Of a stretch of 64,000 nucleotides of DNA, positions 43,632 through 52,656 are shown piece after piece. Position numbers and translations under genes: made by a program. The stretch is from JANNSO01 sp964485395 (GTDB taxonomy: Bacteria; Spirochaetota; Spirochaetia; Treponematales; UBA12059): NCBI GenBank assembly GCA_964485395.1, contig CAZAJF010000019.1, forward strand, positions 14,572 through 78,571. Direction: 5' to 3'. Positions within the stretch are counted from its first letter, which is position 1, and each line of letters opens with the position of its first letter. The notes below the pieces were generated by a model, which was given only the letters and a program-made list of their open reading frames with translations, did no database searches and was not told the DNA's origin.

Positions 43632-46600
43632 AAAAACCAGGCGCATCCTTCGCGATAATCGCCGTCTGCGCCTTCCTTTGCGTCTGCGGAGCGTTGGCCT
43701 GCAAAAACGCCCTCATGGACACCGTGGAAAAACTGACGGTGGAATATAACGCCACGCTCCGGGCTCCCCTCACGCCTCCTGCGCCGGAGGTGACCGCCGC
43801 GGACTCGCAGCTGACCGTTTCGTGGTCGGCCCTCCTTGGAGCCTCCGACTACGATGTCTACTGGAGTACCTCCAACGATACCGCGACAATTCTTCCCGCC
43901 TCATTCGTTACCACAAAAATACTGAACGTCACGATTACCGGCCTTGAAAACGGCACCACGTATTTCGTATGGCTCAGGGCCAGGAACGGCGCCGGAATAA
44001 GCGGGTACAGCCCATCTTCCAGCGGAACTCCCGTAAAGGCGGAGACGCCGCCCGCCGCACCGGCCGCCCCTGTCCTCGTATTTGGCGACGGCAGGTTTAG
44101 CGCTTCATGGACCGCCGTGGAAGGCGCGACTTCCTACGAGTTGTATTGGAGCACCCAATCCGAAACGCTTACCATTCCGGCGGCGAACCGCGCGACCACG
44201 AGTGAGCTTTCCTGCGTGGTGGAAGGCCTCTCCAACGGCATCACGTATTATGTGTGGCTGAAAGCCGTCAACGCTATCGGCCCCAGCGGCTTCAGCCTCT
44301 ACGCGAGCGGCATTCCCATCCCTCCGCCGGCCGCACCGGATAAACCGGTTCTAACGGCAGGCAACACGCAAATATCGGCGACCTGGACCGCGGTAAGCGG
44401 GGCGTCGAGCTATGACGTCTTTTGGCACACGGTAAACGACTCGTCCAAGATTCCTTCCGGCGCCGTAAAGAACGTAACGGAAACTTCCTGCGTAATCGAC
44501 GGACTCGTCAACAAGACTCTGTATTACGTATGGCTCAAGGCAAGGAACAGCGCCGGCGTCAGCGCCTTTGGCCCGGCGGCGAATTGCAGGCCGGTGGATC
44601 CTCCAGCAGCGCCCGGCGCGCCTTCGTTGAATCCCTCCGATTCCCAGCTCGGCGTTTCTTGGGTCGCGGTAGCAGACGCTACCGACTATGACGTTTCCTG
44701 GAGCACCGTGGACAGCACCGAGTCAATTCCTCCCGCCAACAAACTCACCACCGCCAAGACAAGCTGCGCCATTACGGGACTCGCGAACGGCACCCGGTAC
44801 TATGTCTGGATAAAAGCCTGGAACACGGGCGGTTCCAGCGACTGGGGTCCGTCGTCGGGCGAATCGCCGGTAGCGGCCACGACGCCGCCCGCCGCGCCGC
44901 CCGCGCCGACGCTTGTCGCGGGAGACGGAAGGATACAGGTCTCCTGGACGACGGTAAGCGGGGCCGCGAGTTACAATATCTATTGGGCCGAGTCCAATAA
45001 TCCGGCGAACGTTCTTATTGGCGACAAGCAGGAAGGATTGCTGACCTTGTCCACGACGATAACGCCGCTTCCCAACGGCATAATCCACTATGTGTGGGTT
45101 CGGGCCGTAAACTCGATAGGAATCGGCGATTGGAGCCAGTCATCCGGGGCAAAGACGATCGCGACTCCGGAAAAACCCGCCATGACGATGGGGCAGCGGC
45201 AGTTTGATATTTCCTGGTTGGGCGTCACCGGGGCCACCAATTACGATATTTATTGGAATACGGTCGACGATACGGCCAGCATCCCCGTGGCCAACGTGAA
45301 AAATATTATTACGTCGTCGACGACGATAACAAGGTCCGTTACCGGATTGGAGAGCAATACCCTGTACTACGCCTGGATCAAGGCGAGGAATTCGAGCGGC
45401 ATCAGCGATTTCTGCACGGTATCGAGCGGAACCACGTTCCCGGAAATTACCTTCGACAAAAACGACGCCTCCGCGACGGGGACCATGGGGAATCAGGCCA
45501 TGGCGCACAATACGTCGGGCAACCTCAATGCCAATGCCTTCAGCAAAGAAGGCTGGACTTTTTCGGGGTGGGCCACGACGAGCGGCGGAGCAGTCGCGTA
45601 CGCCAATGGAGCCGGTTTTTCCATGGGAACCGAAAACGTGGTGTTGTACGCAAAGTGGACCGCCAATGTCTATTCGATATATTTTAATAAAAACGACGAT
45701 GCGGCGACCGGCTCCATGGCTCCTCAAGGCATCTCCTGCGGCTCCTCCGCAACCTTGAGCGCGAACGGGTTCAGTAAAACCGGCTGGGCTTTCGCCGGTT
45801 GGTCGACAACCCCCGGCGGAACCTTGGCGTACGGAGATCAGGCAAGTTATACGATGGGGCCGCAGGACGTAACGCTCTACGCGCTCTGGAACCCGGGAAT
45901 CACGTTCGACAAAAACGACGGCGGCGCCACGGGAACCATGCCGATGCAAGTGATTCCTTCAGGTACCCAGGCAGCCATCGCCGCGAACGCCTTTGCCAAG
46001 ACCGGCTGGAGTTTTTCCGGATGGGCCACCAGCCCCGGCGGAGCCGTCGAGTACGCGAACGGAGCGACATTCTCAATGGGCGCATCCAGCGTTATGCTCT
46101 ACGCCAAGTGGACGATCGATCAATACTGGTTGACGGTCAACGCCGGAGGCAACGGAAGCATAGCCGTTCCCGCATCCAGCCCGGTCCTAGTTACCTATAA
46201 TACGCCGTTCGAGATTACCGCGGTTCCTGCCTCGCTGTACGAGTTTACGACCTGGACCGTGACCTCGGGAACGGGCGTCAGCTTCGGCGCCGCCCCAAAC
46301 GCAAATACCACCGTGATTCTCACGAGCGGGCCTGCGACCATCCAAGCCAACTTTTCCCCGATATCGGGCGCGGTTCAGTGGTGGCGAACAAGGGCTGACG
46401 GTATTGCAGGTCGTTTTTTCGGCACGGCGGTTGATGCTTCCGGTAATGTTTATGCCGTGGGTGATCAAAGCACCACATCTCCCTGTACTTACGGAACCTC
46501 CCCGCTGGTGACCGCGACGGGAAAATTCACGGGAATTAATAGTGTCATTGTAAAATACAATTCATCGGGAATTGCGCAATGGGCAAGAACCGCCAGCGAA

Positions 46601-47713
46601 GGACCTGCTGCCAGCGGTTTCTTTGCGGTTGCCGCGGATTCGTCCGGTAACGTCTACGCAGCCGGATTTCAACTCGGCACGGTGCCATTTACCTATGGCA
46701 CTTCGCCCCCAGTGAGCGTCGGAGGAGTCAACTCGTCCTTTAATGTGGTATTGGTAAAATATGATTCGTCGGGAACAGCGCAATGGGCAAGAAGTGTAAG
46801 TTTAGGAAGCGGGTACAGCATGTTTTCGGCGGTAGCCGTGGATTCCGCGGGGAACGTCTATGCCGCGGGAAGGCAGAGTGGCGTGTCGCTATATAAATAT
46901 GGCACTAGCCCCGTGGTTACCGCGACGGGGACAAGTTCCTCCAGTAATGTGGTGCTGGTAAAATACAATGCCTCGGGAACCGCCCAGTGGGCTAAGACCA
47001 TCGTTTCGCCTTCTTCAAATAGTTACTTTTTAGGTGTGGCGGTAGATTTTTCGGGTAATGTATACGCAACCGGAATTCAAACCGGCACGAATGCCTATGA
47101 TTATGGCAACAGTCCGCCTGTAAGCGCGAGAGGGTCATCCGTGAACGACAATGCCGTTCTAGTAAAATATACTGCTGCGGGTATCGCGCAATGGGCAACG
47201 TCCGTCAGCAATTCTGCTTCGGCAAGCATCTTTAACGGTGTTGCCGTGGATGGTGGGGGTAATGTCTATGCCGCAGGCTCTCAAACCGGAATTACGCCTT
47301 TTAATTACGGCTCGGGAATTGTCGTGCCCGGAACAAGTACGGGTCTCAATGCCGTTCTTGTAAGATATAGTAATTCGGGCATGGCGCAATGGGCGAAGTC
47401 CACGAGTATAACGAGCACGGTGCACAGTTATTATTACGGCGTTGCCGTTGCCGAAACGGGCATGGTGTACGCTGTGGGATACCAAAATGGAACAGGTACA
47501 TACAATTACGGAGGTGCAAGCGCTTCAGGACAATGGTCGGAGTATAACGCGGTCCTCGTTAAGTATAATCCTATGGGTACCGCAGTTTGGGCCAATGCCA
47601 TAAACACTGGGCTCGTCGTGTCCATCAACCGGGCGGTTGCGCTGGACGGCGCGGGAAATGTTTTCGTCGCGGGGTCGCAGTCCAATATCCTGCTGGCAAA
47701 GCATTTCGAGTAG
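43619..47713 (+). CDS. Large modular surface lipoprotein: FN3, InlB-type repeats, SBBP propeller
   Basis: A 1364-residue lipoprotein (lipobox ALAC, C28). It has six FN3 domains (about 50-600), each with a YDVYW-type and YYVWLKA-type strand, then three Listeria-Bacteroides (InlB B-type) repeats (about 610-840: TFDKND...GWAT...YAKW), a bacterial Ig-like repeat (about 845-920) and seven SBBP blades with the signature VD(x)SGNVYAAG (about 920-1364), enough for one seven-blade propeller. The likely role is adhesion or substrate binding at the surface. GGAG 8 nt before the ATG lies inside the upstream gene. Confidence 0.88.
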   Translation: MVGIKKPGASFAIIAVCAFLCVCGALACKNALMDTVEKLTVEYNATLRAPLTPPAPEVTAADSQLTVSWSALLGASDYDVYWSTSNDTATILPASFVTTKILNVTITGLENGTTYFVWLRARNGAGISGYSPSSSGTPVKAETPPAAPAAPVLVFGDGRFSASWTAVEGATSYELYWSTQSETLTIPAANRATTSELSCVVEGLSNGITYYVWLKAVNAIGPSGFSLYASGIPIPPPAAPDKPVLTAGNTQISATWTAVSGASSYDVFWHTVNDSSKIPSGAVKNVTETSCVIDGLVNKTLYYVWLKARNSAGVSAFGPAANCRPVDPPAAPGAPSLNPSDSQLGVSWVAVADATDYDVSWSTVDSTESIPPANKLTTAKTSCAITGLANGTRYYVWIKAWNTGGSSDWGPSSGESPVAATTPPAAPPAPTLVAGDGRIQVSWTTVSGAASYNIYWAESNNPANVLIGDKQEGLLTLSTTITPLPNGIIHYVWVRAVNSIGIGDWSQSSGAKTIATPEKPAMTMGQRQFDISWLGVTGATNYDIYWNTVDDTASIPVANVKNIITSSTTITRSVTGLESNTLYYAWIKARNSSGISDFCTVSSGTTFPEITFDKNDASATGTMGNQAMAHNTSGNLNANAFSKEGWTFSGWATTSGGAVAYANGAGFSMGTENVVLYAKWTANVYSIYFNKNDDAATGSMAPQGISCGSSATLSANGFSKTGWAFAGWSTTPGGTLAYGDQASYTMGPQDVTLYALWNPGITFDKNDGGATGTMPMQVIPSGTQAAIAANAFAKTGWSFSGWATSPGGAVEYANGATFSMGASSVMLYAKWTIDQYWLTVNAGGNGSIAVPASSPVLVTYNTPFEITAVPASLYEFTTWTVTSGTGVSFGAAPNANTTVILTSGPATIQANFSPISGAVQWWRTRADGIAGRFFGTAVDASGNVYAVGDQSTTSPCTYGTSPLVTATGKFTGINSVIVKYNSSGIAQWARTASEGPAASGFFAVAADSSGNVYAAGFQLGTVPFTYGTSPPVSVGGVNSSFNVVLVKYDSSGTAQWARSVSLGSGYSMFSAVAVDSAGNVYAAGRQSGVSLYKYGTSPVVTATGTSSSSNVVLVKYNASGTAQWAKTIVSPSSNSYFLGVAVDFSGNVYATGIQTGTNAYDYGNSPPVSARGSSVNDNAVLVKYTAAGIAQWATSVSNSASASIFNGVAVDGGGNVYAAGSQTGITPFNYGSGIVVPGTSTGLNAVLVRYSNSGMAQWAKSTSITSTVHSYYYGVAVAETGMVYAVGYQNGTGTYNYGGASASGQWSEYNAVLVKYNPMGTAVWANAINTGLVVSINRAVALDGAGNVFVAGSQSNILLAKHFE

Positions 47714-47716
47714 GGC

Positions 47717-47735
47717 TTATGGGGGGGCAGACCCC
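47717..47735 (+). repeat. Left copy of TTATGGGG...CAGACCCC element
   Basis: A GC-rich motif just after the big lipoprotein gene. It resembles one at 48521-48542 on the other side of the toxin-antitoxin pair: both start TTATGGGG and end CAGACCCC, with a 3-nt length difference inside. Confidence 0.55.
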
Positions 47736-47741
47736 AAGCTT

Positions 47742-48188
47742 CTAAATCCAGGCCAGGAATCTATCGGTCATGCCGAGCAGAAGTGGAAGTTGGCCGTGCA
47801 GAGTATTGAAATATTCTGCTTGCGTATTACCGTCGGTTGTATAGTCGTGGGCGGCTTTATTACGCAGGAGACGTATGGTAATCCATTCTTGCTGGTCCGC
47901 AACAATTCCAAGTTTTTCCATGATTGCGAGTGCATCGGAAAATGTCAGTATATTTTCACCTCGAAGGAGCAGGGCGTGGCGCATGGAACTTGCCAGGACG
48001 TCTTGCATTTTTGCGAATCGTTCGGAAAAGGCGGAAAGTCTTTCCATGGTTTCGGCATCGCAATTTTGCGTGTTGGGCACAGGCCACGAAAGACGCGATT
48101 CGGTAAAGAGCAAACCTTGGCGCAGCCTGCGCAGCGCGGCACATTTTTCAATAAGAATTTCCCTGGCTTCCTGATTAGACTGCTTCAT
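47742..48188 (-). CDS. HEPN-family toxin (HepT-like)
   Basis: A 148-residue all-helical HEPN protein with the Rx4HxY motif R109-NKAA-H114-D-Y116. In MntA-HepT systems such proteins act as RNases or cell toxins and are neutralised by the nucleotidyltransferase partner, which adds AMP next to the Tyr of this motif. It overlaps the upstream MNT gene by 14 nt, the standard layout of this pair. Confidence 0.85.
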   Translation of the reverse strand: MKQSNQEAREILIEKCAALRRLRQGLLFTESRLSWPVPNTQNCDAETMERLSAFSERFAKMQDVLASSMRHALLLRGENILTFSDALAIMEKLGIVADQQEWITIRLLRNKAAHDYTTDGNTQAEYFNTLHGQLPLLLGMTDRFLAWI

Positions 48189-48477
48189 TAAGCTGCACTC
48201 CTTGCGTTTTTGCGAGTCGCTGCCAGGGTCCGCTTTTTTGCCCCTTCGTGCTCACCAGTAAATCGACTTTGCGCTCAAGTGCCGTAGATAGTGTCTGCTG
48301 TAAACGCAGTTCATCAAGCAAGGAAAGTTTTGTCCGGACTTCGATCAGTAAATCAAAATCTCCACCCCGAGCCTCATCGTGCAACCGTGATCCGAAAAGC
48401 CAAATTTTGGGAGTATATTTGAGTTTGGAAGAACAGATGTTTAGGATTGTGCTGACTTGTTCGGATGAAATTCGCAT
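48175..48477 (-). CDS. MNT-family nucleotidyltransferase antitoxin (MntA-like)
   Basis: A 100-residue minimal nucleotidyltransferase with the signature FGSRLHDEARGGDFDLLIE: GS at 29-30, Asp40 and Asp42 as metal ligands, and a third acidic residue in KVDLLV (Asp72). It should AMPylate and silence the HEPN toxin encoded just downstream. A TATATT -10-like box lies 6 nt before the ATG, with no clear -35 and no Shine-Dalgarno. Confidence 0.87.
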   Translation of the reverse strand: MRISSEQVSTILNICSSKLKYTPKIWLFGSRLHDEARGGDFDLLIEVRTKLSLLDELRLQQTLSTALERKVDLLVSTKGQKSGPWQRLAKTQGVQLNEAV

Positions 48478-48520
48478 ATATTAAATATACCACGCTTTGG
48501 TAAAACCGGCGAGTGCCCTT

Positions 48521-48542
48521 TTATGGGGAGGCGCCAGACCCC
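48521..48542 (+). repeat. Right copy of TTATGGGG...CAGACCCC element
   Basis: Partner of the element at 47717-47735. The two copies lie on either side of the MNT-HEPN pair in the same orientation. Confidence 0.55.
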
Positions 48543-48617
48543 GCCGGTTTTCCGGCGAGGCTGGCGCCAGGGGGCGCGTCTGGCACGTGCGGCTGAATGC
48601 CGGCACATGGCGCCCCC
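48530..48617. repeat. Two adjacent GC-rich inverted repeats
   Basis: First, arms GGCGCCAG (48530-48537) and CTGGCGCC (48561-48568) enclose a nested CGCCGG/CCGGCG hairpin with a TTTT loop. Second, GGGGGCGC (48570-48577) pairs with GCGCCCCC (48610-48617). They fill the gap after the phosphoribosyltransferase gene; neither is followed by a convincing T-run. Confidence 0.75.
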
Positions 48618-48618
48618 T

Positions 48619-49140
48619 TTATTCGGAATCCGCCTTGGCCTGCCTCTCGTGATCGTCGATGTCGACGGCGTCCCAGGGGTAGCATATCCATTTATCCTCG
48701 AGGTCGCGCCCAGAAAGGTAGAGCGAGACTTCGGGGGGCATGGCGCCGCGCTTTTCCTTGAGCTTGTTGTGCAGCACGGCTACCGCGATGGAAGCGGGCT
48801 TGTGGGACAAGAGCTCGCGCACGCAGTATTCCAGCGTGGAGCGCGAATCGTCCACCTCGTCCACGAGGAGGATGCGCTTGCCCTGCAGTTCGCGCTCGGC
48901 TTCCTCTATCCACTGTACTTTGCGGGGCTGGTCCGTGGGCTTGTTGTCCTTGTCGTAATAGGCGACGCCGACGGCTAAAATCGGCTGCTTGATAAACGTG
49001 CGCAGCATGCGCGCGGGTATGTAGCCCCCCGAGCCGATGGCCACGATGATGTCCGTGACGTAACCCGACTCTTCGATGCGGTCGGCTAATTCGCGTACGG
49101 TGCGGTGGATGTCGTTGTAGGTAAACCGATACTTTTCCAT
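48619..49140 (-). CDS. Purine-type phosphoribosyltransferase
   Basis: A 173-residue type I phosphoribosyltransferase with the PRPP loop ILLVDEVDDSRSTLEY and an N-terminal GSGGYIPARML loop. The short form with a C-terminal YPWDAVD resembles xanthine-guanine or hypoxanthine salvage enzymes of the Gpt/yeast Hpt1 type. It would attach ribose-5-phosphate to a purine base. ATG at 49140 is chosen; a GTG directly before it is possible. Confidence 0.82.
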   Translation of the reverse strand: MEKYRFTYNDIHRTVRELADRIEESGYVTDIIVAIGSGGYIPARMLRTFIKQPILAVGVAYYDKDNKPTDQPRKVQWIEEAERELQGKRILLVDEVDDSRSTLEYCVRELLSHKPASIAVAVLHNKLKEKRGAMPPEVSLYLSGRDLEDKWICYPWDAVDIDDHERQAKADSE

Positions 49141-49146
49141 CACGAC

Positions 49147-49175
49147 AGCATAAATCTAAAATTCCGTTGATGCAA
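49147..49175 (-). promoter_or_regulatory. Promoter of the phosphoribosyltransferase gene, predicted leaderless
   Basis: On the minus strand TTGCAT (49175-49170) and TATGCT (49152-49147) are 17 nt apart; the ATG is 6 nt past the -10 and no Shine-Dalgarno is visible. Both boxes are moderate matches. Confidence 0.4.
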
Positions 49176-49231
49176 GCATGGAAAATCCACGGTGGTTCAG
49201 CATTCTCGGCACATAGCGCGCGGGAAGATTC

Positions 49232-50362
49232 CTATTTCATCTGATTGAACTCGTCCTCGGTAAACATGTCCCCGTACAGCTTGCGGGCGCAGTCGGGGCA
49301 GATGCCGTGGCTGAATCTCACGTCGGCGCGCGCGCGCACGTATTCTTCGACTTGTTCCCAATACCCGGCGTCATCGCGGATTTTCTTGCAATGCGCGCAA
49401 ATAGGTATGAGGCCGTTCAGCGTGTGCACGCTCGCGACCGCTTCCTGAAGCTCCGCGATGAGTTTTTCCTTTTCGGCGAGGGTTTCGCGAAGCGCCAGTG
49501 TCTTGACGCGGACTCGGCGCTGTAAAAGAAAATAGCTCCCGGCCAAAAACAGGAAAAGCGAAATCGCGGCCGCAACCGTGGCGAACCGGATAGCGGAGCG
49601 GAAACTGATATCGGACTGTTCGTAGGGAATCCACCGTTTATTGATAGCGGCGCGTTCCTTGGCCGAAATGGTCTGCATGCCTGATTTTATAAAGGCCAAG
49701 AGCTCGGCGTTTCCCTTTTTTACGCCAAAATTCAAGTCGTGCGAGTATAGCGTGGAAATCTTGCGGAATTTGCCTTGTATATCGGGATGTTTGCTGAATT
49801 GCATGAAGGCGCGCGGAACGTCGTCCGCAAATACGAATAGATTGTGCGATTTCAAGGCATCGAACAAAGCGTCGGTATCGGGATATTCCATCAGGGTTAG
49901 GCTTGGATATTTGGCGTGCAAGTATTCCGCGGAATAATCTCCGGCTATGACGCCTACGGGCAGGGATCCCAATTCATCGATGCTTTCCGGCTTGAAATAG
50001 TCCGAAACGAAGAGTCCGCTGTCCGTCCTTTGATTCAGCGTGGAGAAATCCATGAATTTTCTGCGTTCGTCCGTATCGAATAACCCCGAATGAACGTCCG
50101 TTCGGCCATCGAGCACCGCCGCGATACTCTCGCTCCACGAGAAAACGGAAAACGACACGGCTACGCCGCATCGTTCCGACCATAGTTTCCATAGTTCGAC
50201 GAGGGCTCCGCTTACGGTGCCGTCGGCGTCAAGAAATGAATACGGGTACAGGTCGTATGAACAGGCTATCTTGAGTTCGGCGGGTTTTTTCCAATCCTGC
50301 TCCGCAAAAGCGTGGCAAGCCAGAATAAGGCCAAGCGCGAGTATCGAAATTTTCCTTGACAT
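49232..50362 (-). CDS. Membrane-bound solute-binding sensor with C-terminal 4-Cys module
   Basis: A 376-residue protein: signal peptide, a periplasmic SBP family 3 domain (about 25-255; CSYDLYPYSFLDADG, DVHSGLFDTDERRKF), a transmembrane helix (about 262-285), a coiled coil and a cytosolic C-terminus with two Cys pairs (ICAHCKKIRDD and GICPDCARKLYGD). This tail is common at the end of PAS, GGDEF and response-regulator proteins and looks like a zinc-binding module. There is no kinase or cyclase domain. A promoter TTGACA-17-TACGCT is seen at about 50421-50449 on the minus strand. Confidence 0.8.
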   Translation of the reverse strand: MSRKISILALGLILACHAFAEQDWKKPAELKIACSYDLYPYSFLDADGTVSGALVELWKLWSERCGVAVSFSVFSWSESIAAVLDGRTDVHSGLFDTDERRKFMDFSTLNQRTDSGLFVSDYFKPESIDELGSLPVGVIAGDYSAEYLHAKYPSLTLMEYPDTDALFDALKSHNLFVFADDVPRAFMQFSKHPDIQGKFRKISTLYSHDLNFGVKKGNAELLAFIKSGMQTISAKERAAINKRWIPYEQSDISFRSAIRFATVAAAISLFLFLAGSYFLLQRRVRVKTLALRETLAEKEKLIAELQEAVASVHTLNGLIPICAHCKKIRDDAGYWEQVEEYVRARADVRFSHGICPDCARKLYGDMFTEDEFNQMK

Positions 50363-50460
50363 GACGATGCTCATCCTTTATTAGACGCGAACTATACCAA
50401 GCGTAGGCAATAATTACGATTGTGTCAAATGTAAGCCGATACTGTAACGAGAATGTTTGC

Positions 50461-50489
50461 TTGACCAAGCTATAAAGGCATCATAGGAT
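50461..50489 (+). promoter_or_regulatory. Promoter of the 7TM-PP2C operon
   Basis: TTGACC (50461-50466) and TAGGAT (50484-50489) are 17 nt apart. AGGGG before the ATG at 50500 serves as RBS. Confidence 0.55.
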
Positions 50490-50499
50490 AGGGGTACTC

Positions 50500-52656
50500 A
50501 TGAAGAAAATAACGCTCGTATGCATCTTGACTCTCGCCCTCCTGCCGCTTGTCGGGCAATCCATCGACCTTACCTCATCCAACTGGTATTTCAGGAAAGG
50601 TTTCTCCAGCGTGTGGCTGCGCACCGTTCCTTCCTATACGGACGAGAACTGGAGCGTAATCCGTTCTCCTTCCAAAAAGCGCACCTTGCTGGTGCGCGAT
50701 CTCGATATCCCGCAAGTTCGCTCCTCCTCGCGATGGAATCCACTGCCTGGAGAACCTGTAACGGTATGCGCAATCATTCCCTTTTCGGTCAGCAAGGGTT
50801 TTCTCGACCTTACGGATCCTGCGCTGCTTTTGGCGTACATCGGTCAGTCCTGGTCCGTCTACCTCAACGGCTTTCCGGTGTACAGCGGGCAGATCAAGGA
50901 CGGCAATGGGCACTACGTCGAGCACACCACGCGAAACGCCTTGATACCGCTGGATTCGAGCCTTCTGAAGGAAGGCCTGAACCTGCTGGCCATACAGCTG
51001 ACCGGCGACCCTGGCAGCGAGCGCATGGGCTTGCTGCTTAAAAGCCCCTATGTTATAGATTCTTACCGAGTGCTCGTAAAAAGGAACAGGGAATACGTCG
51101 ATCTCGTGCTCATCAGCGTCTACGCGATCTTCGCGCTGTACAATATCGTGCTGTTCCTGCTGCGTCCGAAGGAGAGAAGCTACCTGCTTTTCGGCCTGGC
51201 GACGCTCACTCTCAGTGCGTACCTGTTTTCCAAGACCATGCTGGCGATGCAACTCATCAACAACACGGGTATCTCGAACAGGATGGAGATAGCCTCGCTG
51301 TTCTGCGTCGTGCCTTTGTTTTTCGCCTTTTTCGACCTGCTGCTCAAGAACCGCATCTCGCGCCTGACTATCATCCTCTCCATCGCATACCTGGGTTTAC
51401 TCGTGCCGGCGATGTTGCTGCGTACGGAACCGTTCCTCCTGCTATGGCAATATACGACCCCTGTTTTTATCGTGTATTTCCTTGTTTTCATCCTTGGCAA
51501 AGTGATTGTGGCGGACGCCAAGGAAATTTTCCGCGGCGTGCGCCATGAAGGCCTCAGGGGAATGGCGCTTGCCTGGCACCGCTTCAGCATCGAGAACGAC
51601 ACGGGGAAAATCATGCTGGGAACGATACTGTTCGTTTCCGCGGCGATTTTCGACACCGCTCGCGCGCTCAACGGACAGGATTTGATCCTGGTTAAATATT
51701 CTTTCGTGTTTTTTATCCTGGGGGTGGCCGCCATGCAGTCCGGCAGGATGCTCAAGATATACGCGAGCCTTGAAGGCCTGAACGCGAGCCTCGAGCATAC
51801 GGTCATCGAGAGGACCTCCGCGCTTTCCGGCGCGGTGGCCGAGCAGCGGCGCCTCAATTCCAAGATGCTCGAGTCGAACCGGGAGCTCCAGGCGAGCATC
51901 GAGGAATCCCAGCGCGACTTGAGCATGGCCATCTCGGTGCAGAAGGGCTTTTTCCCGGCCATCGCCCCTACGGTACGCGGATGGGACATCGCCATGGTTT
52001 TCGAGACCGCCACCGGTGTGTCCGGAGACCTCTATGATTTCTATACAAAAGGCGACGAGTTCAACGGCGTGCTCGTCGGCGACGTCTCGGGAACCGGCAT
52101 CGCGAGCGGACTCATAACGGTGCTCGCGCGGAGCATATTTTTCAGGAAGCTCAAAGACCCGGAAATAACCGGGCTGGCCGACAAGGTGTTCGCCATAAAC
52201 AAGGAACTAGTCCGCGAGCTGTCTTCCGTGGGTAACAGCTTCCGCTGCTCCCTGCTATGGGTAGACGGAAACCGCGTGGAATACGTCAATGCCTCACATC
52301 CCGACGTTTTGCTGCGCCATGCCGGAAAATCGGAAGCGCTTCCGCTGCTGCCCAAGGACGTTCCCGGATTCAAGCTTCCGCCATTTGGGCGAAATCAGCT
52401 GGATGACGCGGTCGTTCCCTTGCGCTTCACGGTCTCGGAAGGCGACGGAATCCTCGCGTACACCGACGCGCTCGTGGACAGCAGGAACGCCAAAGGCGAG
52501 GCTTACGGCATCGAGCGCCTCCGGCATTCATTCAGGCGCGCGGACATGGAGACGGCGCAGACCATCCTGTCTTCCATCATGATAGACTATCGCGGCTTTA
52601 TCGGCCGCATGACCAAGCAGGACGACCTCACCGTCGTGGCTCTCAAGAAAAAATGA
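50500..52656 (+). CDS. 7TM-DISM receptor-type PP2C (SpoIIE-like) phosphatase
   Basis: A 718-residue protein: signal peptide, an extracellular 7TMR-DISMED2-like beta domain (about 25-185), seven transmembrane helices (about 200-425), a coiled coil (about 430-490) and a SpoIIE/RsbU-type PP2C phosphatase (about 500-718) with metal-binding Asp in GVSGDLYD, VGDVSGTGIASG and the C-terminal TKQDDLTVVAL. It should dephosphorylate a Ser/Thr-phosphorylated partner, typically an anti-sigma antagonist, in response to an outside ligand. It overlaps the next gene by ATGA. Confidence 0.9.
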   Translation: MKKITLVCILTLALLPLVGQSIDLTSSNWYFRKGFSSVWLRTVPSYTDENWSVIRSPSKKRTLLVRDLDIPQVRSSSRWNPLPGEPVTVCAIIPFSVSKGFLDLTDPALLLAYIGQSWSVYLNGFPVYSGQIKDGNGHYVEHTTRNALIPLDSSLLKEGLNLLAIQLTGDPGSERMGLLLKSPYVIDSYRVLVKRNREYVDLVLISVYAIFALYNIVLFLLRPKERSYLLFGLATLTLSAYLFSKTMLAMQLINNTGISNRMEIASLFCVVPLFFAFFDLLLKNRISRLTIILSIAYLGLLVPAMLLRTEPFLLLWQYTTPVFIVYFLVFILGKVIVADAKEIFRGVRHEGLRGMALAWHRFSIENDTGKIMLGTILFVSAAIFDTARALNGQDLILVKYSFVFFILGVAAMQSGRMLKIYASLEGLNASLEHTVIERTSALSGAVAEQRRLNSKMLESNRELQASIEESQRDLSMAISVQKGFFPAIAPTVRGWDIAMVFETATGVSGDLYDFYTKGDEFNGVLVGDVSGTGIASGLITVLARSIFFRKLKDPEITGLADKVFAINKELVRELSSVGNSFRCSLLWVDGNRVEYVNASHPDVLLRHAGKSEALPLLPKDVPGFKLPPFGRNQLDDAVVPLRFTVSEGDGILAYTDALVDSRNAKGEAYGIERLRHSFRRADMETAQTILSSIMIDYRGFIGRMTKQDDLTVVALKKK

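Noticed and set aside
43619..47713. Transposon or phage origin for the repeat-rich region
   Set aside because: No transposase, integrase or terminal repeats are present; the repeats are protein-domain repeats.
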